Source: DASZKW01 sp035552775 (GTDB taxonomy: Bacteria; Actinomycetota; Acidimicrobiia; Acidimicrobiales; Palsa-688). From it: a stretch of DNA of 64,000 nucleotides. Below are positions 48,338-58,378 of the stretch, in pieces. The notes under the pieces were generated by a model. It ran no database searches and had not been told where the DNA came from. It saw only the letters and a list, made by a program, of their open reading frames with translations. A program made the position numbers and the translations under genes. The DNA lies in the NCBI GenBank assembly GCA_035552775.1, contig DASZKW010000068.1, positions 1 through 64,000 on the forward strand, given 5' to 3'. Each line of letters opens with the position of its first letter. Position 1 is the first letter of the stretch.

Positions 48338-49332
48338 CCACACACGGGGGCGGCGAAGAAGGTGGTCACCCCGGCGGGGATTCCCCGGCGCAACCCGACC
48401 CGCACCGCGAGGGCGGCGTAGGTCAACGTGAACAGGCCGAGGCAACCGAGGAGCTTCACCGACGCCCTGACACCCACGTTGGCGGGGAGCTTGGCCACCG
48501 CCTTGACGATCGTGTACGGCACCAGGTGGATCGCCACCCCGGCACCCGCCAGGGGTATTGCGCCCGCCATCTCGAGCACCGAGCGCGCGACTTGGAGACG
48601 CCCTCGTTTGCCGGCGTCGCCGCCGGAGGGGGCACTGTCAAACACGGCGAGGCCGGCGTCGTCGGCGACGGCGCCCAGGTCGGCGGCGACCTGGGCGGTG
48701 AGGGCGTGCACGCTCGCCGGTCCGTCGCTGCGATAGCCGGGCACGGCGGGGTCGACGGGGCGGGGCGTCCCGATGCGGACCAGGGCCCGCGATCGGAACC
48801 GGCTCTTGTCGTCGTAGACGAGGCCGGCGGGGACGATCACCACGCCTGGGGTCCCGTCGTCGCCCGCCGCGCCGAGGGCGATGCGGGCGGCCCCGGTGCG
48901 AAGCTCCTGGACCCGGGGCTCGTCGTGACTGATCCCCTCGGGGAACACCGCCACCATGGCGCCCGACGCCAGAAGCTGCCGGCACCGGGCGAAGGACTCC
49001 TCGTTGCGCTTCGCGCGCTCGGTGCCCGACGCACCTCCGGGACCCCGGCGAACGTCGGCCGCCCGGTAGATGGGGATCACCCCGGCCAGGGCGAGCAACG
49101 GGCGGATAGGGGCGATCTTCCACAGCGTGGACTTGCCGAGGAACCGGGGGTAGCGGCCCAGGACGGCGATGAGCACCAGCCCGTCGACCAGGCCGTTGTA
49201 ATGGTTGGCCACCAGGATCGTCGGTCCCCCCGCCGGCACGCGGGCGCCCCCGGTGACCTCGAGATCGGAGAAGAACACCCGGACCAGCCCGCCGGCCGCC
49301 GCGGACATGACGGTATCAGCGAGCCGGCGCAC
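48217..49332 (-). CDS. 1-acyl-glycerol-3-phosphate acyltransferase (PlsC-like) with membrane C-terminus
   Basis: A 371-residue acyltransferase. Motifs are ILVANHYNGLVDGLVL (Nhx4D), FLGKSTLWKIAPIRPLL, GVIPIYRAAD, AVFPEGISHDEP (EGxS) and IVPAGLVYDD. The C-terminal 130 residues hold two or three hydrophobic stretches (SVLEMAGAIPLAGAGVAIHLV, LGLFTLTYAALAVRV), which is common in this branch. I took the GTG at 49332; the frame is open to 49410 but overlaps the RHS gene end. It lies 29 bp after the RHS gene on the same strand, so it may be co-transcribed; there is no sign that it is an immunity protein. Confidence 0.88.
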   Translation of the reverse strand: MRRLADTVMSAAAGGLVRVFFSDLEVTGGARVPAGGPTILVANHYNGLVDGLVLIAVLGRYPRFLGKSTLWKIAPIRPLLALAGVIPIYRAADVRRGPGGASGTERAKRNEESFARCRQLLASGAMVAVFPEGISHDEPRVQELRTGAARIALGAAGDDGTPGVVIVPAGLVYDDKSRFRSRALVRIGTPRPVDPAVPGYRSDGPASVHALTAQVAADLGAVADDAGLAVFDSAPSGGDAGKRGRLQVARSVLEMAGAIPLAGAGVAIHLVPYTIVKAVAKLPANVGVRASVKLLGCLGLFTLTYAALAVRVGLRRGIPAGVTTFFAAPVCGYVALLSSERLDAMGGVAARSRRAFGTSGQSIPYGSPPKR

Positions 49333-49361
49333 CGGCCGAGGATAGGCGCTGGCCCGGCTAG

Positions 49362-52300
49362 CTAGCCGCCGCCGTTGCAGAGCCCGGTAATGTCTCCGAT
49401 GGCCTTGCACGGGTCACCGTTGGCCGCTTCCTGGGCCGCCTCGGACACCTTGGCCGCCTCGTCCCCGGCCTTGTACAGGCCGTCAGCGAAATCGCCTAGG
49501 CCCTCGGGTAGGCCGACGCCCTTGAACAGGAAGCCGAGTATCTGGCTGCGGAACGCATCAGATGGGTCGCGGATGTAGGAGATGGCCGTGTTGGCGTGCC
49601 CGAGGTTGGAGCCCAGCGCCGTGTCCTCGTATGCCTGCGAACCCAGATCGAGGCCGGTCTGGAGCTGGTTTTCGGCTGCGTCGGTGGCCAGGTTGGGCAG
49701 CAGGCCGCCGAGGACCGACCGGATGTCGGGCGGGGACACCGCGTAGCCGCGCATCGCCAGCACCGCGTAGAGGAGTTGGCCGGCCAGACAGGCGTTGAGC
49801 TTCTGGAAGTCCTGGGCCAGACCGAGCTGCTGGTTGTAGAGCGTGATTGTCGCGTCCTCGACCAGGGCCTCGGCTCCGGTCGGGTCGACGAAGTTGGTGG
49901 GATCGTTGCCGACGTAGGGGTAGGCGTTGGCGCTCGGCACCGGGTCGGGGGAGATGAAGCGTCCGGTGCCGGAGTCGTAGTAGCGGGCCCCGTAGTAGTA
50001 CAGCCCATCCGAGGGATCGTAGACTTGGCCGGTGTAGGTCAACGGGTTGGCTAGCGTTCCTGTCTTGGTGGCGTTGCCGAAGGCGTCGTAGGTGTAGGAG
50101 TCGACGGGCGTGCCGCCGGCCGCGGTGAGGGCCGTGACCGAGCCCGCCCCGTCGGTGACGTAGTAGTAGTGCTGGCCCCCGCTCGACATCTCCAGGGGAG
50201 CGTGGGTCCCGAGCCCTGTCGTGTACGAGGCCTGTAGCTGGTTGTTTCCGTTGTACTGGAGAGCCACGTTGCTCCCGTCGTAGACGGTGCGGGTGACCGA
50301 GGTACCGGTGTCGACCTCGATGCGTCGCCCCAGGGCGTCATACAGGTAGGAGGTGACGCCGGACGGTGTCTGCACACGGACCAGTTGCCCGAGGTCGTTC
50401 CACGTGTAGTCGGTCACGGCCCCGCCCGCCTTTGCCGTCGCCGAGGCCATGTCGCCCGCGGGGTCGTAGGTGTAAGTGTTGTTGGTGTCGGAGGTGAGCT
50501 GGTTGGCCGGGTCGTACGTGAACGACGGAACCGCGGCCGACGAGGTGCGGTTTCCGGCGGGGTCATACGTGTAGCTCTCTGCCGCCGGACCCGTCACCGG
50601 GTGGGTGGCTGCGGTGAGCTGGTTGGCCCCGTCGTAGGTGTAGGAGCTCGGGCCGGCCAGGTTGGTCATGCTCGCCTCGAGCTCCGCGGGGGTGTAGGTG
50701 TAGCTCGACGAGGCAACCGTGGCGGCACCGAGAGTGGCGACCCTGCTCGTGAGGCCTCCCGCCGCGTCATAGGTCAGTTTGTCGTTGACGCCGTTAGGAC
50801 GGGTCAGGCCCGTGAGCAGGCTGCCTGCGTCGTAGCTGAACCCGAACACCCCGGCAGCTGGGTCGGTGATCGACGCGAGCCGGGAGAGGGAGTCGTAGGC
50901 GTAGTGGGTGGTGCCCCCCGGGCCGGCGAGCGACGTACGGTTGCCGGCCGGGTCGTAGCCGTAGGTGAGCGTGACGGTCGGCTGTGCCCCCCCGGAGGTG
51001 GTCTGCGAGGTCAGGTTGCCGGTGCGGTCGAAGCCCAAGGCGACGCTGCCGTTGGCGTTGGTGGCTCCGGTAAGGCGTCCGAAGGCGTCATGGGCATAGG
51101 TCGCCCCGCTGCCGTCGGGTGCGGTGACGGCGGTGACGTTGCTGTCGGTGTCGTAGGTGTAGGTGATCGGGTTGGTCTGGCCCGGCCTGGTCAGCGCGGC
51201 GAGTTGTCCCGCGGTGCTGTAGCTGTAGGTGGTGGTACCCCCGTCCGCGTTGGCCTCGCTTACGAGCTGGCCGTCGCTGTTGTAGGTGTTGGTGGTGGTG
51301 ACGTGGCCATTCGCATCGGTGGTCGTGAGCAGGCGGCCATCGCTGTCGTAGGTGAAGGCGGTGGTGGCCCCGGCGGCGTTGATCACCGAGGTGAGATGTC
51401 CCATGGCGTCGTAGGCCATGGTCGTGGTGTGACCGGCCGCGTCGCTGACGCTGGTGAGGTTGCCCGAGCCGTCGTATCCATAGCTCTGGGTGTGACTCGC
51501 GGGATCGGTGACGGACGCGATGAGTCCGTCGCTGTTGTAGGCGTAGGTGGTTGTGGCCCCGTTGCCGTCGGTGCTCGACGTCGTCTCGCCGGAGGGGGTG
51601 TAGGCGGCCTGGTACACGGTCGCGCCGTTGGCCACCTCGGATGTCACCTGCCCCTGGCCGTTGTACGCGAACTGGGTGGTGTGGCCGTCTGCATCGGTGA
51701 AGGCGCTGAGGTTGCCCGAGCCGTCGTAGGTGGCGGTGGTGGTGTGGCCGAGCGGGTCGGTGTGGGACGTGACGTCGCCCAGGCTGTCGTAGCTGTAGGT
51801 GTCGGTCAGGGTCTGGCTGCCCGCGGTGCGGTCCTGGCGCAGCAGGTCACCGCTGGGGTCGTAGGTGTACACGGTGGAGAGCTGGCCGTTGGGGTCGGCG
51901 ACTACCTGCTGGCGCTGGCCGACGTTGTTGGTGACCGTGGTGGTGTGGCCGGCGGCGTCGGTTACTGCGGTCAGGCGGCCACTCGAGTCGTAGGTGAGCG
52001 TCGTGAGCGGCGTGCCCGGACCGGCCTCGGTGAGCAGGTCGTGGTTGGCGTCGTAGGTGTAGATGTCGGGCGAAGTCGGCGCCGGGGGCGTGACCGTGAT
52101 GAGGTCGCCAGCGCTGTCATAGGTGTAGCTGAAGGTCTGGTTGGTGGGTGTGGTGATGCTGGTAACCCGGCCGAGGCTGTCACGGTTGAACGTCAGCGAC
52201 GGCCCTTGAGCACCGCCCCCGCAGCCGGCCAGGTTGGCGGGCGGCACCCCGGTGAAGGAACGGACACCGGCGGAGCTGAGGTCGAGGCAGTTGCCGTCGG

Positions 52301-55300
52301 GCTGGAGCTCGTCGAGCAGACCCCCGGTGGTGGACAGCAGCAGCCGGGTGCCGTTGGGTTCGGTGTAGATGAACTCGGTGGGGTCGTAGATGCCGGTGCC
52401 GGACAGGAGCGCGTTGTACAGGTTCCCGTCGAAGCCGTAGTAGACGCCTGGATCCTGGTAGACGGTGAGGGTGCCCGTGGTGGGCGTGCCCGCCTGGGCG
52501 GTGAAGGTCCCCGGGTTTCCCGCCAGGAAGTACAGGGGTCCGCTCCCGCCGCTCGGGGTGAAGTCGAACACCTCCTGGCTGCCCGACGGCGTGGTGATGG
52601 TGACGGTGTGGGCGGTGGAGGAGTGGTACGTGTACTGGCAGCCGAACAGGTTGCACGACGTCGGCGACGCCGTCCAGCCGCCACCGCCGAGGGGTCCGGA
52701 CAGCCCGACTGAGTAATCGGAGAGCTGGAGGCGCCATCCCGCCCCGAAGTCACCGACAGCCTTGGCGATGGAGTCGTAGGCGCGCTGCACGCCGATGGTG
52801 AAGCCGGGCGCAGGGAATGTCAGGTCCTGGTACAGAGCCTGGTACCGGCCGGGTTTGAAGGTGCCCCCGATCATCACTTCCTGGGTGTTGGTGAGCGATC
52901 CCCCCCCCGACGCGGTGGCGGTGATCGTCAGGTTGTAGGTCCCGTCGACGAGGCGGGTGGGGTCGATGGTGGCGATCGCCGCGGGCGGCGCCGGCGGCGC
53001 ACCGGTGCCCGAGGCGAGGGTTGTCGCAGTGGTCCCCTGGCCGGAGCCGGCGGGTGATAGCTGCACCGACCACGCCGTGGTCGTTTGCCCCGCCGGCGGG
53101 GTAATGGCGGCCGTAACCGGCGTGGGCTCGGTCAGCACAGTGCCTGGCGGTAGCGAGGTCACGGCGATGGCGGGGGGAGCCTCGCCCGGCGTGCCCCCCG
53201 ACGACGCTCCCCCGGGCCCCGGCACGGGTATCTGCCAGGTGACGGTCGTCTGCCCCGACGCCAGCTCCAGCCCCTGGTAGTTGGCCGACGCAGCGAGGGT
53301 GTCGGTGCCCGCGGCGGTGCCGGTGTAGGAGAAGTGGGCGATGCCCGAGCCGTCGGTAAGGGCCTGGAGCCGGACCGGGTTGGCCCCGGTCCCCACCAAG
53401 TTGACAGTGATCCCCGAGATCGGGTGGCCGTCGGATCCGACGGCGCTGACCGTGAAGGGCTGGCTGGTGCCTACCTCGTCGGTTAGTGGTCCACCGTTGA
53501 CGGCTGCGATCGGGGCGAGGGTCAGCGAGGCGGACGGCGGAAGCGGTACGTCGGCGCCTACGCCGGGACCACCGACTCGGGTCCAGGGTGTGGACTCGTT
53601 GTTGGCGTTGCCGGGTGAGCAGCTGGCCTTGTCGACCCCTGCCGTGTTAAGGATCTTGCCGGTGTCGTCATAGGACGTGGTCGTGCCGCCGATGTCTACT
53701 TGGACCACCGGGGTGATCTGCGACTGCGTGCACCCCGTGTTGGGCACGTCCGACGTGTCGAACTCGCTACCCTGCCCGCAGCCGGAACTGGCTCCGGAGC
53801 CCTCCTGGGCGTAGATGGCGGTGGACCCTGGAGCCAACACGACGGGATTTCCATTGGTCTGATTCGGCCAGATGTCGAACGTGCAGTTATAGGGCGCGTA
53901 GGGGCCAGCGGTGGTGGCGAAGACCACGTGGAGGTCGTCCACCGTCATCGGGTGGTTGGTGGTGTTGTCGACGCGTACCGCTCCGCCGTCGAACTGGCAG
54001 TTCTCGGCCGGCGAGCACCCTTCGAACGCCACGCCGGGGCTGCCGCCCCACGGGTAGGGGAAGTAGTGGAACTGATTGTTGGGAAGGCGCGTGGTGTCGC
54101 CGTAGCCGATGTAGACCGTCGGCGTCGTGGGCGCGGTGGGCGACAGAGACTCGGCGCGCAGCACGAGCGAGCGCAGGGGCTGCCCACCGCTTTGGGTGTC
54201 GCAGCTGAAATAGTCGATCTCGTAGGGGTAGGTCCCGGCCGCAGGCAGGTGGATGGTGACCGGGAAGTCCCCAGGGGCGGCCGCGCTGCCATCCACAGTG
54301 GCCGGTATGCAGGAGTTGCTGGCGGCGACGAGGGGGTATCCGGCGAAGGATGTCCTGCCTGACGCCGGCGCCCCTTGGAGGGCCCCCGAGAATGCGCTGG
54401 CGCCCCCGCCGACACCGAAGAGGAACCCGTCGGCGGAGATCACGCCGAGGGTTAGATAGCCGGGCTGGGCGACAGTCAGCTTGCCGGAGAGCGCCGCGTC
54501 GAAGGCGGTGAGGTCTCCAGCCCCCGTATTGGCGCCGGCTTGGTAGCCGTTGGCCGCCGCCGGCAGGGTGCCGGCGTAGGCGCCGCCGGCATCGGTCACC
54601 ACGTCGGTGAAGGGGACCGTCGCCGGGTTGGGAGCGCCGGGCGGGATCGGCAGCAGACCCTGGGGTGGGTCGAAGGCGATGTCGGGGAAGGTCTGGGAAA
54701 ATGCCGGCGCGTCGCCGGGCTTGGCGACGAACGTCGAGGTACCCGCCGGCTCGGCGAAGAAGTTGCCGGTCACCTGCTCGGTGGCGGCAGCGGTGACCGG
54801 TGCGCTCCAGGTGATGGTGATGGCCGTGGACCTGCCGGCGCCGCTGGTGGCGATCAGCGCGTCCACACCAGCCGAGGTCCCCGCGTAGGAGACAAGGGCC
54901 ACGCCGTTGGCCGCGGTGGTGCCCTGGAGCACCCGGGCGTTTGGCCCGAAGACGGTGACCGTCACCGCGTCGTCGGGTACCGGAGCCCCATTGAGGTCGA
55001 CGGTGACGTCGATCTGGGCGGTGGCGCCGACCAGTTCGTCGGCGCTTGTACCGGGCGCCAAGGCTATCCCCACCGTCGGCACTGGCCCCGGGGGCACCCC
55101 GCCCGAAGTGCCCGGCGGGGCCACCGTCGTCAGGCCGTCCCACGGGCCGTTGAGGACCGTTCCCGGGGTGCCCAGGGCGGCTTGTTGGGTGTGGAAGTCG
55201 CCGAGGAAGCGGGCGTCGCCGAAGGCGTAGATGGTGCCGTCGCTGGTCGCCTCCCAGTAGCCGCCGTCGTCGATGGTCGGGGTCACGCCGACGACGGACG

Positions 55301-55949
55301 TGACGTGCTGGCCCAGGCCGGGAAGCGCGCCGTGGAACCGGGCCGCGCCGAAGGTGAAGATGCCGCCGTCGGCGCCCACCAGCCAATAGCCGCCCCCAAC
55401 GTGTGCGGCGCCGACGCCACTGAACATCGAAGCCATGCCTACGACGGGACTGTTGAGTTGGGCGCCACCCTCGGAGCCGTAGAAGCCGGCGTCGCCGAAG
55501 CTGAACACGCCGCCGTCGGCGGCGACGAGCCAGTAGCCCCCTCCGTCGGAGGTGGCGGCGATGCCGACCACGGGCTTGTTGAGGTGGGCGCTGCCTTCGG
55601 AGCCGTGGAAGCCGGCGTCACCGAAGGTGAAGACCCCACCGTCGCCTCCTACCAGCCAGTAGCCGCGACCGTCGGGGGTGGGGGCCATACCCACCATCGG
55701 CGCGTTGAGGTGAGTGATCCCCAGGCTGTAGCGGCTGCCCAGGTAGCGGTTGGTGCCGAAGTCGAACACCCCGCCGTCGGTTGCCACCGCCCGGTAGCCC
55801 TCGGCCAGCACCGCCGCGGGTGCCGAAGCGCGGCGCAAGTGGGCTTGGGCAGGTGTGCCGGCGGCGATGCCGGGAGCCAGCCACACCGCGAGCATTGCCG
55901 CGAGCCCCACTACCAGCGACTGACGAAATCCCCTTCGTGACGGCCCCAT
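49362..55949 (-). CDS. Giant secreted RHS/YD-repeat protein with N-terminal DGG-F-FGDA repeats and PA14-like domain
   Basis: A 2195-residue exported protein. The signal peptide (residues 1-36) ends AQA; the ATG has an excellent AAGGAGG site. Residues 50-270 hold five repeats of about 45 residues (GGGYWLVAADGGVFSFGDAG), likely a beta-propeller or solenoid. A beta domain (270-390) is followed by a PA14/GLEYA-like domain about 393-615 (YLTLGVISADGFLFGVG) and a further Ig-like domain near 840-920. About 1040-1250 is an RHS-type start (GVQRAYDSI), then 30 or so YD repeats to about 1960, and the core YYGARYYDSGTGRFISPDPV near 1985-2005. The last 175 residues are a unique tail, possibly a toxin; no known toxin motif is seen. 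Confidence 0.93.
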   Translation of the reverse strand: MGPSRRGFRQSLVVGLAAMLAVWLAPGIAAGTPAQAHLRRASAPAAVLAEGYRAVATDGGVFDFGTNRYLGSRYSLGITHLNAPMVGMAPTPDGRGYWLVGGDGGVFTFGDAGFHGSEGSAHLNKPVVGIAATSDGGGYWLVAADGGVFSFGDAGFYGSEGGAQLNSPVVGMASMFSGVGAAHVGGGYWLVGADGGIFTFGAARFHGALPGLGQHVTSVVGVTPTIDDGGYWEATSDGTIYAFGDARFLGDFHTQQAALGTPGTVLNGPWDGLTTVAPPGTSGGVPPGPVPTVGIALAPGTSADELVGATAQIDVTVDLNGAPVPDDAVTVTVFGPNARVLQGTTAANGVALVSYAGTSAGVDALIATSGAGRSTAITITWSAPVTAAATEQVTGNFFAEPAGTSTFVAKPGDAPAFSQTFPDIAFDPPQGLLPIPPGAPNPATVPFTDVVTDAGGAYAGTLPAAANGYQAGANTGAGDLTAFDAALSGKLTVAQPGYLTLGVISADGFLFGVGGGASAFSGALQGAPASGRTSFAGYPLVAASNSCIPATVDGSAAAPGDFPVTIHLPAAGTYPYEIDYFSCDTQSGGQPLRSLVLRAESLSPTAPTTPTVYIGYGDTTRLPNNQFHYFPYPWGGSPGVAFEGCSPAENCQFDGGAVRVDNTTNHPMTVDDLHVVFATTAGPYAPYNCTFDIWPNQTNGNPVVLAPGSTAIYAQEGSGASSGCGQGSEFDTSDVPNTGCTQSQITPVVQVDIGGTTTSYDDTGKILNTAGVDKASCSPGNANNESTPWTRVGGPGVGADVPLPPSASLTLAPIAAVNGGPLTDEVGTSQPFTVSAVGSDGHPISGITVNLVGTGANPVRLQALTDGSGIAHFSYTGTAAGTDTLAASANYQGLELASGQTTVTWQIPVPGPGGASSGGTPGEAPPAIAVTSLPPGTVLTEPTPVTAAITPPAGQTTTAWSVQLSPAGSGQGTTATTLASGTGAPPAPPAAIATIDPTRLVDGTYNLTITATASGGGSLTNTQEVMIGGTFKPGRYQALYQDLTFPAPGFTIGVQRAYDSIAKAVGDFGAGWRLQLSDYSVGLSGPLGGGGWTASPTSCNLFGCQYTYHSSTAHTVTITTPSGSQEVFDFTPSGGSGPLYFLAGNPGTFTAQAGTPTTGTLTVYQDPGVYYGFDGNLYNALLSGTGIYDPTEFIYTEPNGTRLLLSTTGGLLDELQPDGNCLDLSSAGVRSFTGVPPANLAGCGGGAQGPSLTFNRDSLGRVTSITTPTNQTFSYTYDSAGDLITVTPPAPTSPDIYTYDANHDLLTEAGPGTPLTTLTYDSSGRLTAVTDAAGHTTTVTNNVGQRQQVVADPNGQLSTVYTYDPSGDLLRQDRTAGSQTLTDTYSYDSLGDVTSHTDPLGHTTTATYDGSGNLSAFTDADGHTTQFAYNGQGQVTSEVANGATVYQAAYTPSGETTSSTDGNGATTTYAYNSDGLIASVTDPASHTQSYGYDGSGNLTSVSDAAGHTTTMAYDAMGHLTSVINAAGATTAFTYDSDGRLLTTTDANGHVTTTNTYNSDGQLVSEANADGGTTTYSYSTAGQLAALTRPGQTNPITYTYDTDSNVTAVTAPDGSGATYAHDAFGRLTGATNANGSVALGFDRTGNLTSQTTSGGAQPTVTLTYGYDPAGNRTSLAGPGGTTHYAYDSLSRLASITDPAAGVFGFSYDAGSLLTGLTRPNGVNDKLTYDAAGGLTSRVATLGAATVASSSYTYTPAELEASMTNLAGPSSYTYDGANQLTAATHPVTGPAAESYTYDPAGNRTSSAAVPSFTYDPANQLTSDTNNTYTYDPAGDMASATAKAGGAVTDYTWNDLGQLVRVQTPSGVTSYLYDALGRRIEVDTGTSVTRTVYDGSNVALQYNGNNQLQASYTTGLGTHAPLEMSSGGQHYYYVTDGAGSVTALTAAGGTPVDSYTYDAFGNATKTGTLANPLTYTGQVYDPSDGLYYYGARYYDSGTGRFISPDPVPSANAYPYVGNDPTNFVDPTGAEALVEDATITLYNQQLGLAQDFQKLNACLAGQLLYAVLAMRGYAVSPPDIRSVLGGLLPNLATDAAENQLQTGLDLGSQAYEDTALGSNLGHANTAISYIRDPSDAFRSQILGFLFKGVGLPEGLGDFADGLYKAGDEAAKVSEAAQEAANGDPCKAIGDITGLCNGGG

Positions 55950-56029
55950 GACCCCGCCTCCTTCACGCGCGAAGAGTAGTCACATTGGGTGTTCGTGCCA
56001 AGGGCAAGTTTGACCTTCTGAACTATCGG

Positions 56030-56896
56030 TCAGCCCGGGCGCAGAACCCGGGCGGCGACGGCCGCTTTTCGCCAGCGGGGAACCCGGACCCGCGTGGTGA
56101 ACACGTCGTAGCCGGCCTCCTCGATCCGGTCCAGGATGCCGCCGTACAGCGCCCGGGCGCCGGCGATGCAGCGGGCCTCCACCGGGGGCAGCATGGACAG
56201 GCCCTGCTCAGCCGAGCGGTAGTAGTCGCGGGTGCGGGCGATCTCGAAGCGCATCAGCGCCGCCCATTCGGGGGTGACCCGGCGGGCCGCCAGGGCGTCG
56301 GCGGCTCCGAAGCGCTCGACGTCCTCGGCGGGCAGGTACACCCGGCCCCTGTCCAGGTCCTCGGCCACGTCTCGCCAGAAGTTGGTGAGCTGGAAAGCGA
56401 TCCCCAGATCCTGGGCCGGCCCCATCGCCGCGGGGGAGGACGGCTCCAGGATGGGCAGCATCATTTCGCCGATCACCGCGGCGGAGCCGTCGGTGTAGTC
56501 GAGCAGGTCGGCGAAGGTGTCAAAGCTGTCAACCGTGAGATCCATCGTCATCGAGCGCAGGAACCGGCGGAAGCACCCCGGGTCGATGGCGAAGGCGTGC
56601 ACGGTGTGGACCACCGCCTTGAGCACCAGGTCGTCGGATGTGCCGGCGGCCAGGTCGACGAAGAAGCGCTCGCCGAAGTCGGCCAGGGCGCGACGGCGTT
56701 CGGCCACCGTGACCGGGGCGCCTGCGGCGCCGTCGACGATGTCGTCGGCGTAACGGCAGAAGCCGTAGAGGGCGTGGACGTGGTGGCGTTTCACCGCGGG
56801 CAGTAGCCAAGTGGCCGCGTAGTAGGTGGTACCCGATCGCCGGTTGAGCTCCCGGCAGCGCCGGTAGCTGTCCGCCAAGGTGATACGAGGCGTCAA
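56030..56896 (-). CDS. crtB: Phytoene synthase (squalene/phytoene synthase family)
   Basis: Condenses two GGPP to phytoene, 288 residues. Both aspartate-rich motifs are present: FCRYADDIVDG (DxxxD-type first motif) and NFWRDVAEDLDRGRVYLP (second). YYAATWLLP and FQLTNFWRD are also typical, and the shared CrtB/CrtI gene order favours phytoene over squalene. The TTG start overlaps the TGA of crtI (TTGA); this is unusual but supported by the conserved N-terminus TPRITLADSYRRCRELNRR. It is followed by the RHS gene region in the same direction, 80 bp from the RHS start. Confidence 0.93.
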   Translation of the reverse strand: MTPRITLADSYRRCRELNRRSGTTYYAATWLLPAVKRHHVHALYGFCRYADDIVDGAAGAPVTVAERRRALADFGERFFVDLAAGTSDDLVLKAVVHTVHAFAIDPGCFRRFLRSMTMDLTVDSFDTFADLLDYTDGSAAVIGEMMLPILEPSSPAAMGPAQDLGIAFQLTNFWRDVAEDLDRGRVYLPAEDVERFGAADALAARRVTPEWAALMRFEIARTRDYYRSAEQGLSMLPPVEARCIAGARALYGGILDRIEEAGYDVFTTRVRVPRWRKAAVAARVLRPG

Positions 56897-58368
56897 GAGT
56901 CGAGGCTATCGACTCGCTCGGCGGCCAGTCGGCCCGACACGAGCACCATGGGGACGCTCACGCCGGGGACCGTGCCCGAGCCGACCAGGACGAGGCCGGG
57001 GACGCGCCTGTCCACGTTGGCGGGCCGGAACGGGCCCGTCTGGAAGAAGCGGTGGGACAGGGCGAACGGCGTGCCGCGGTGCATGCCCTGTGCCTCCCAG
57101 TCCAGTGGGTCCACGAAACGTTCGGTCACCACGTCGGCCACCGGGTAGCCGAGACCGTCCAGACGCCCTACCAGGTCGTCGCGCGCCCGGGACCGTTCGG
57201 TGGTCCAGTCCACCCGGCCGTCGAGGTTGGGGACCGGTTCGAGCGCATAGACCACGTGGCCGCCGTTCGGTGCCAGGCCGGTGTCGGTGACCGTCGGCGC
57301 GCTCACGAGGATCGACGGGTCGGGCTGGCGGGTCCCGGCGTGCAGCAGGGCGTCGAAGGAACCCCTCCAGTCGCGCCCGAAGTGGATGTTGTGATGGGCG
57401 ACCCCGGCGGGCAGATCGCCTCTCACCCCTGCCAGCCAAAGCACGCACGACGGCGAGTACTCGCCGCGCCGCGCCACCCGGGGCATGGACACGTCGGGGA
57501 GCAGCTCCCTGTACGCGGTGGGCAGGTCGGGGCTCGCCACCACCGCGTCGGCACCGATCAACTCGCCGCTTACCAGCCGCACACCAGTGACGGGCCCCGA
57601 CGTCCCCAAGCGGCGCACGATCCGGGAAACCGGGGCGTTCCACCGGAAGCAGGCCCCCCCTTTCTCCGCCGCCGCCGCCAACCCGCGGGCTACCGCATGG
57701 ATGCCCCCCTCGGGGAACCACACGCCCTCGACGATGTCCATGTAGGTGATCACGCAGTACACGGCGAGGGCGTCGAACGGGGACAGGCCGGCGTACAGCG
57801 ACTGGAAGCTGAACAGCTTTCGCAGCCGGGGGTCGTCGAAGTATGAGGCGACGACGCTGCTCACCCGGCGGAACGCCCCGAGGCGCACCAACTCGAAGCC
57901 CGGGCGCAGCGGGCGGCCGAGGTCGAGCGCCGAGTCGTAGTTGCGGTCGATGAACCCGCCCTGCTCCACCTCGTAGAGGCGCCCCAGCCAGTCACAGAAC
58001 CGGTGGAAGGCCGTCGCCTCCTTCGGGCCGCAGACCTGGTGGATCTCGTCTGCCATGGCCTCCCGACCGTGGCGAACCAAGATGGGCGCCTCCCCCGCGA
58101 AGTCGGCCCTGTACATCGGTTCGACGGGCACCAAGCGCAGGTGGTCGGCCATGTCGGAGCCCGCGGCGGCGAAGGTGTCGCCGAGCAGACCCGCCATGGT
58201 CAGCACGCTCGGTCCCGTGTCGATGCCGTAGCCCTCGGATTCCCAGCGCCCGGCACGCCCCCCGGGGCCGTTGTCACGCTCGACCACCGTCACCTCGTGG
58301 CCCCGTCCCACCAGGTGGCAGGCCGCGGACAGGCCGCCGAAGCCGGCGCCGATCACCGTGACGCGCAC
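56893..58368 (-). CDS. crtI: Phytoene desaturase (CrtI)
   Basis: FAD-dependent desaturase converting phytoene to lycopene in several steps, 491 residues. The N-terminal FAD site is RVTVIGAGFGGLSAACHL with VTVVERDNGPGGRAGRW next; SEGYGIDTGPSVLTM and DPRLRKLFSFQSLYAGLSPF are typical, and the C-terminus is LVLVGSGTVPGVSVPMVLVSG. I chose the GTG at 58368 because it is directly at the FAD motif and 10 bp after the upstream PAP2 gene; the frame is open to 58575 but that stretch is inside PAP2. It overlaps crtB by 4 bp. Confidence 0.94.
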   Translation of the reverse strand: MRVTVIGAGFGGLSAACHLVGRGHEVTVVERDNGPGGRAGRWESEGYGIDTGPSVLTMAGLLGDTFAAAGSDMADHLRLVPVEPMYRADFAGEAPILVRHGREAMADEIHQVCGPKEATAFHRFCDWLGRLYEVEQGGFIDRNYDSALDLGRPLRPGFELVRLGAFRRVSSVVASYFDDPRLRKLFSFQSLYAGLSPFDALAVYCVITYMDIVEGVWFPEGGIHAVARGLAAAAEKGGACFRWNAPVSRIVRRLGTSGPVTGVRLVSGELIGADAVVASPDLPTAYRELLPDVSMPRVARRGEYSPSCVLWLAGVRGDLPAGVAHHNIHFGRDWRGSFDALLHAGTRQPDPSILVSAPTVTDTGLAPNGGHVVYALEPVPNLDGRVDWTTERSRARDDLVGRLDGLGYPVADVVTERFVDPLDWEAQGMHRGTPFALSHRFFQTGPFRPANVDRRVPGLVLVGSGTVPGVSVPMVLVSGRLAAERVDSLDS

Positions 58369-58378
58369 GGCGGCCGGC

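Noticed and set aside
48217..49332. plsC-like gene as an immunity gene for the RHS tail
   Set aside because: It has full acyltransferase motifs (NHxxxxD, FPEG) and a normal membrane C-terminus.
50385..52712. 775-codon plus-strand frame opposite the RHS gene
   Set aside because: Composed of Gly/Val/Arg repeats mirroring the YD repeats; a codon-bias shadow.
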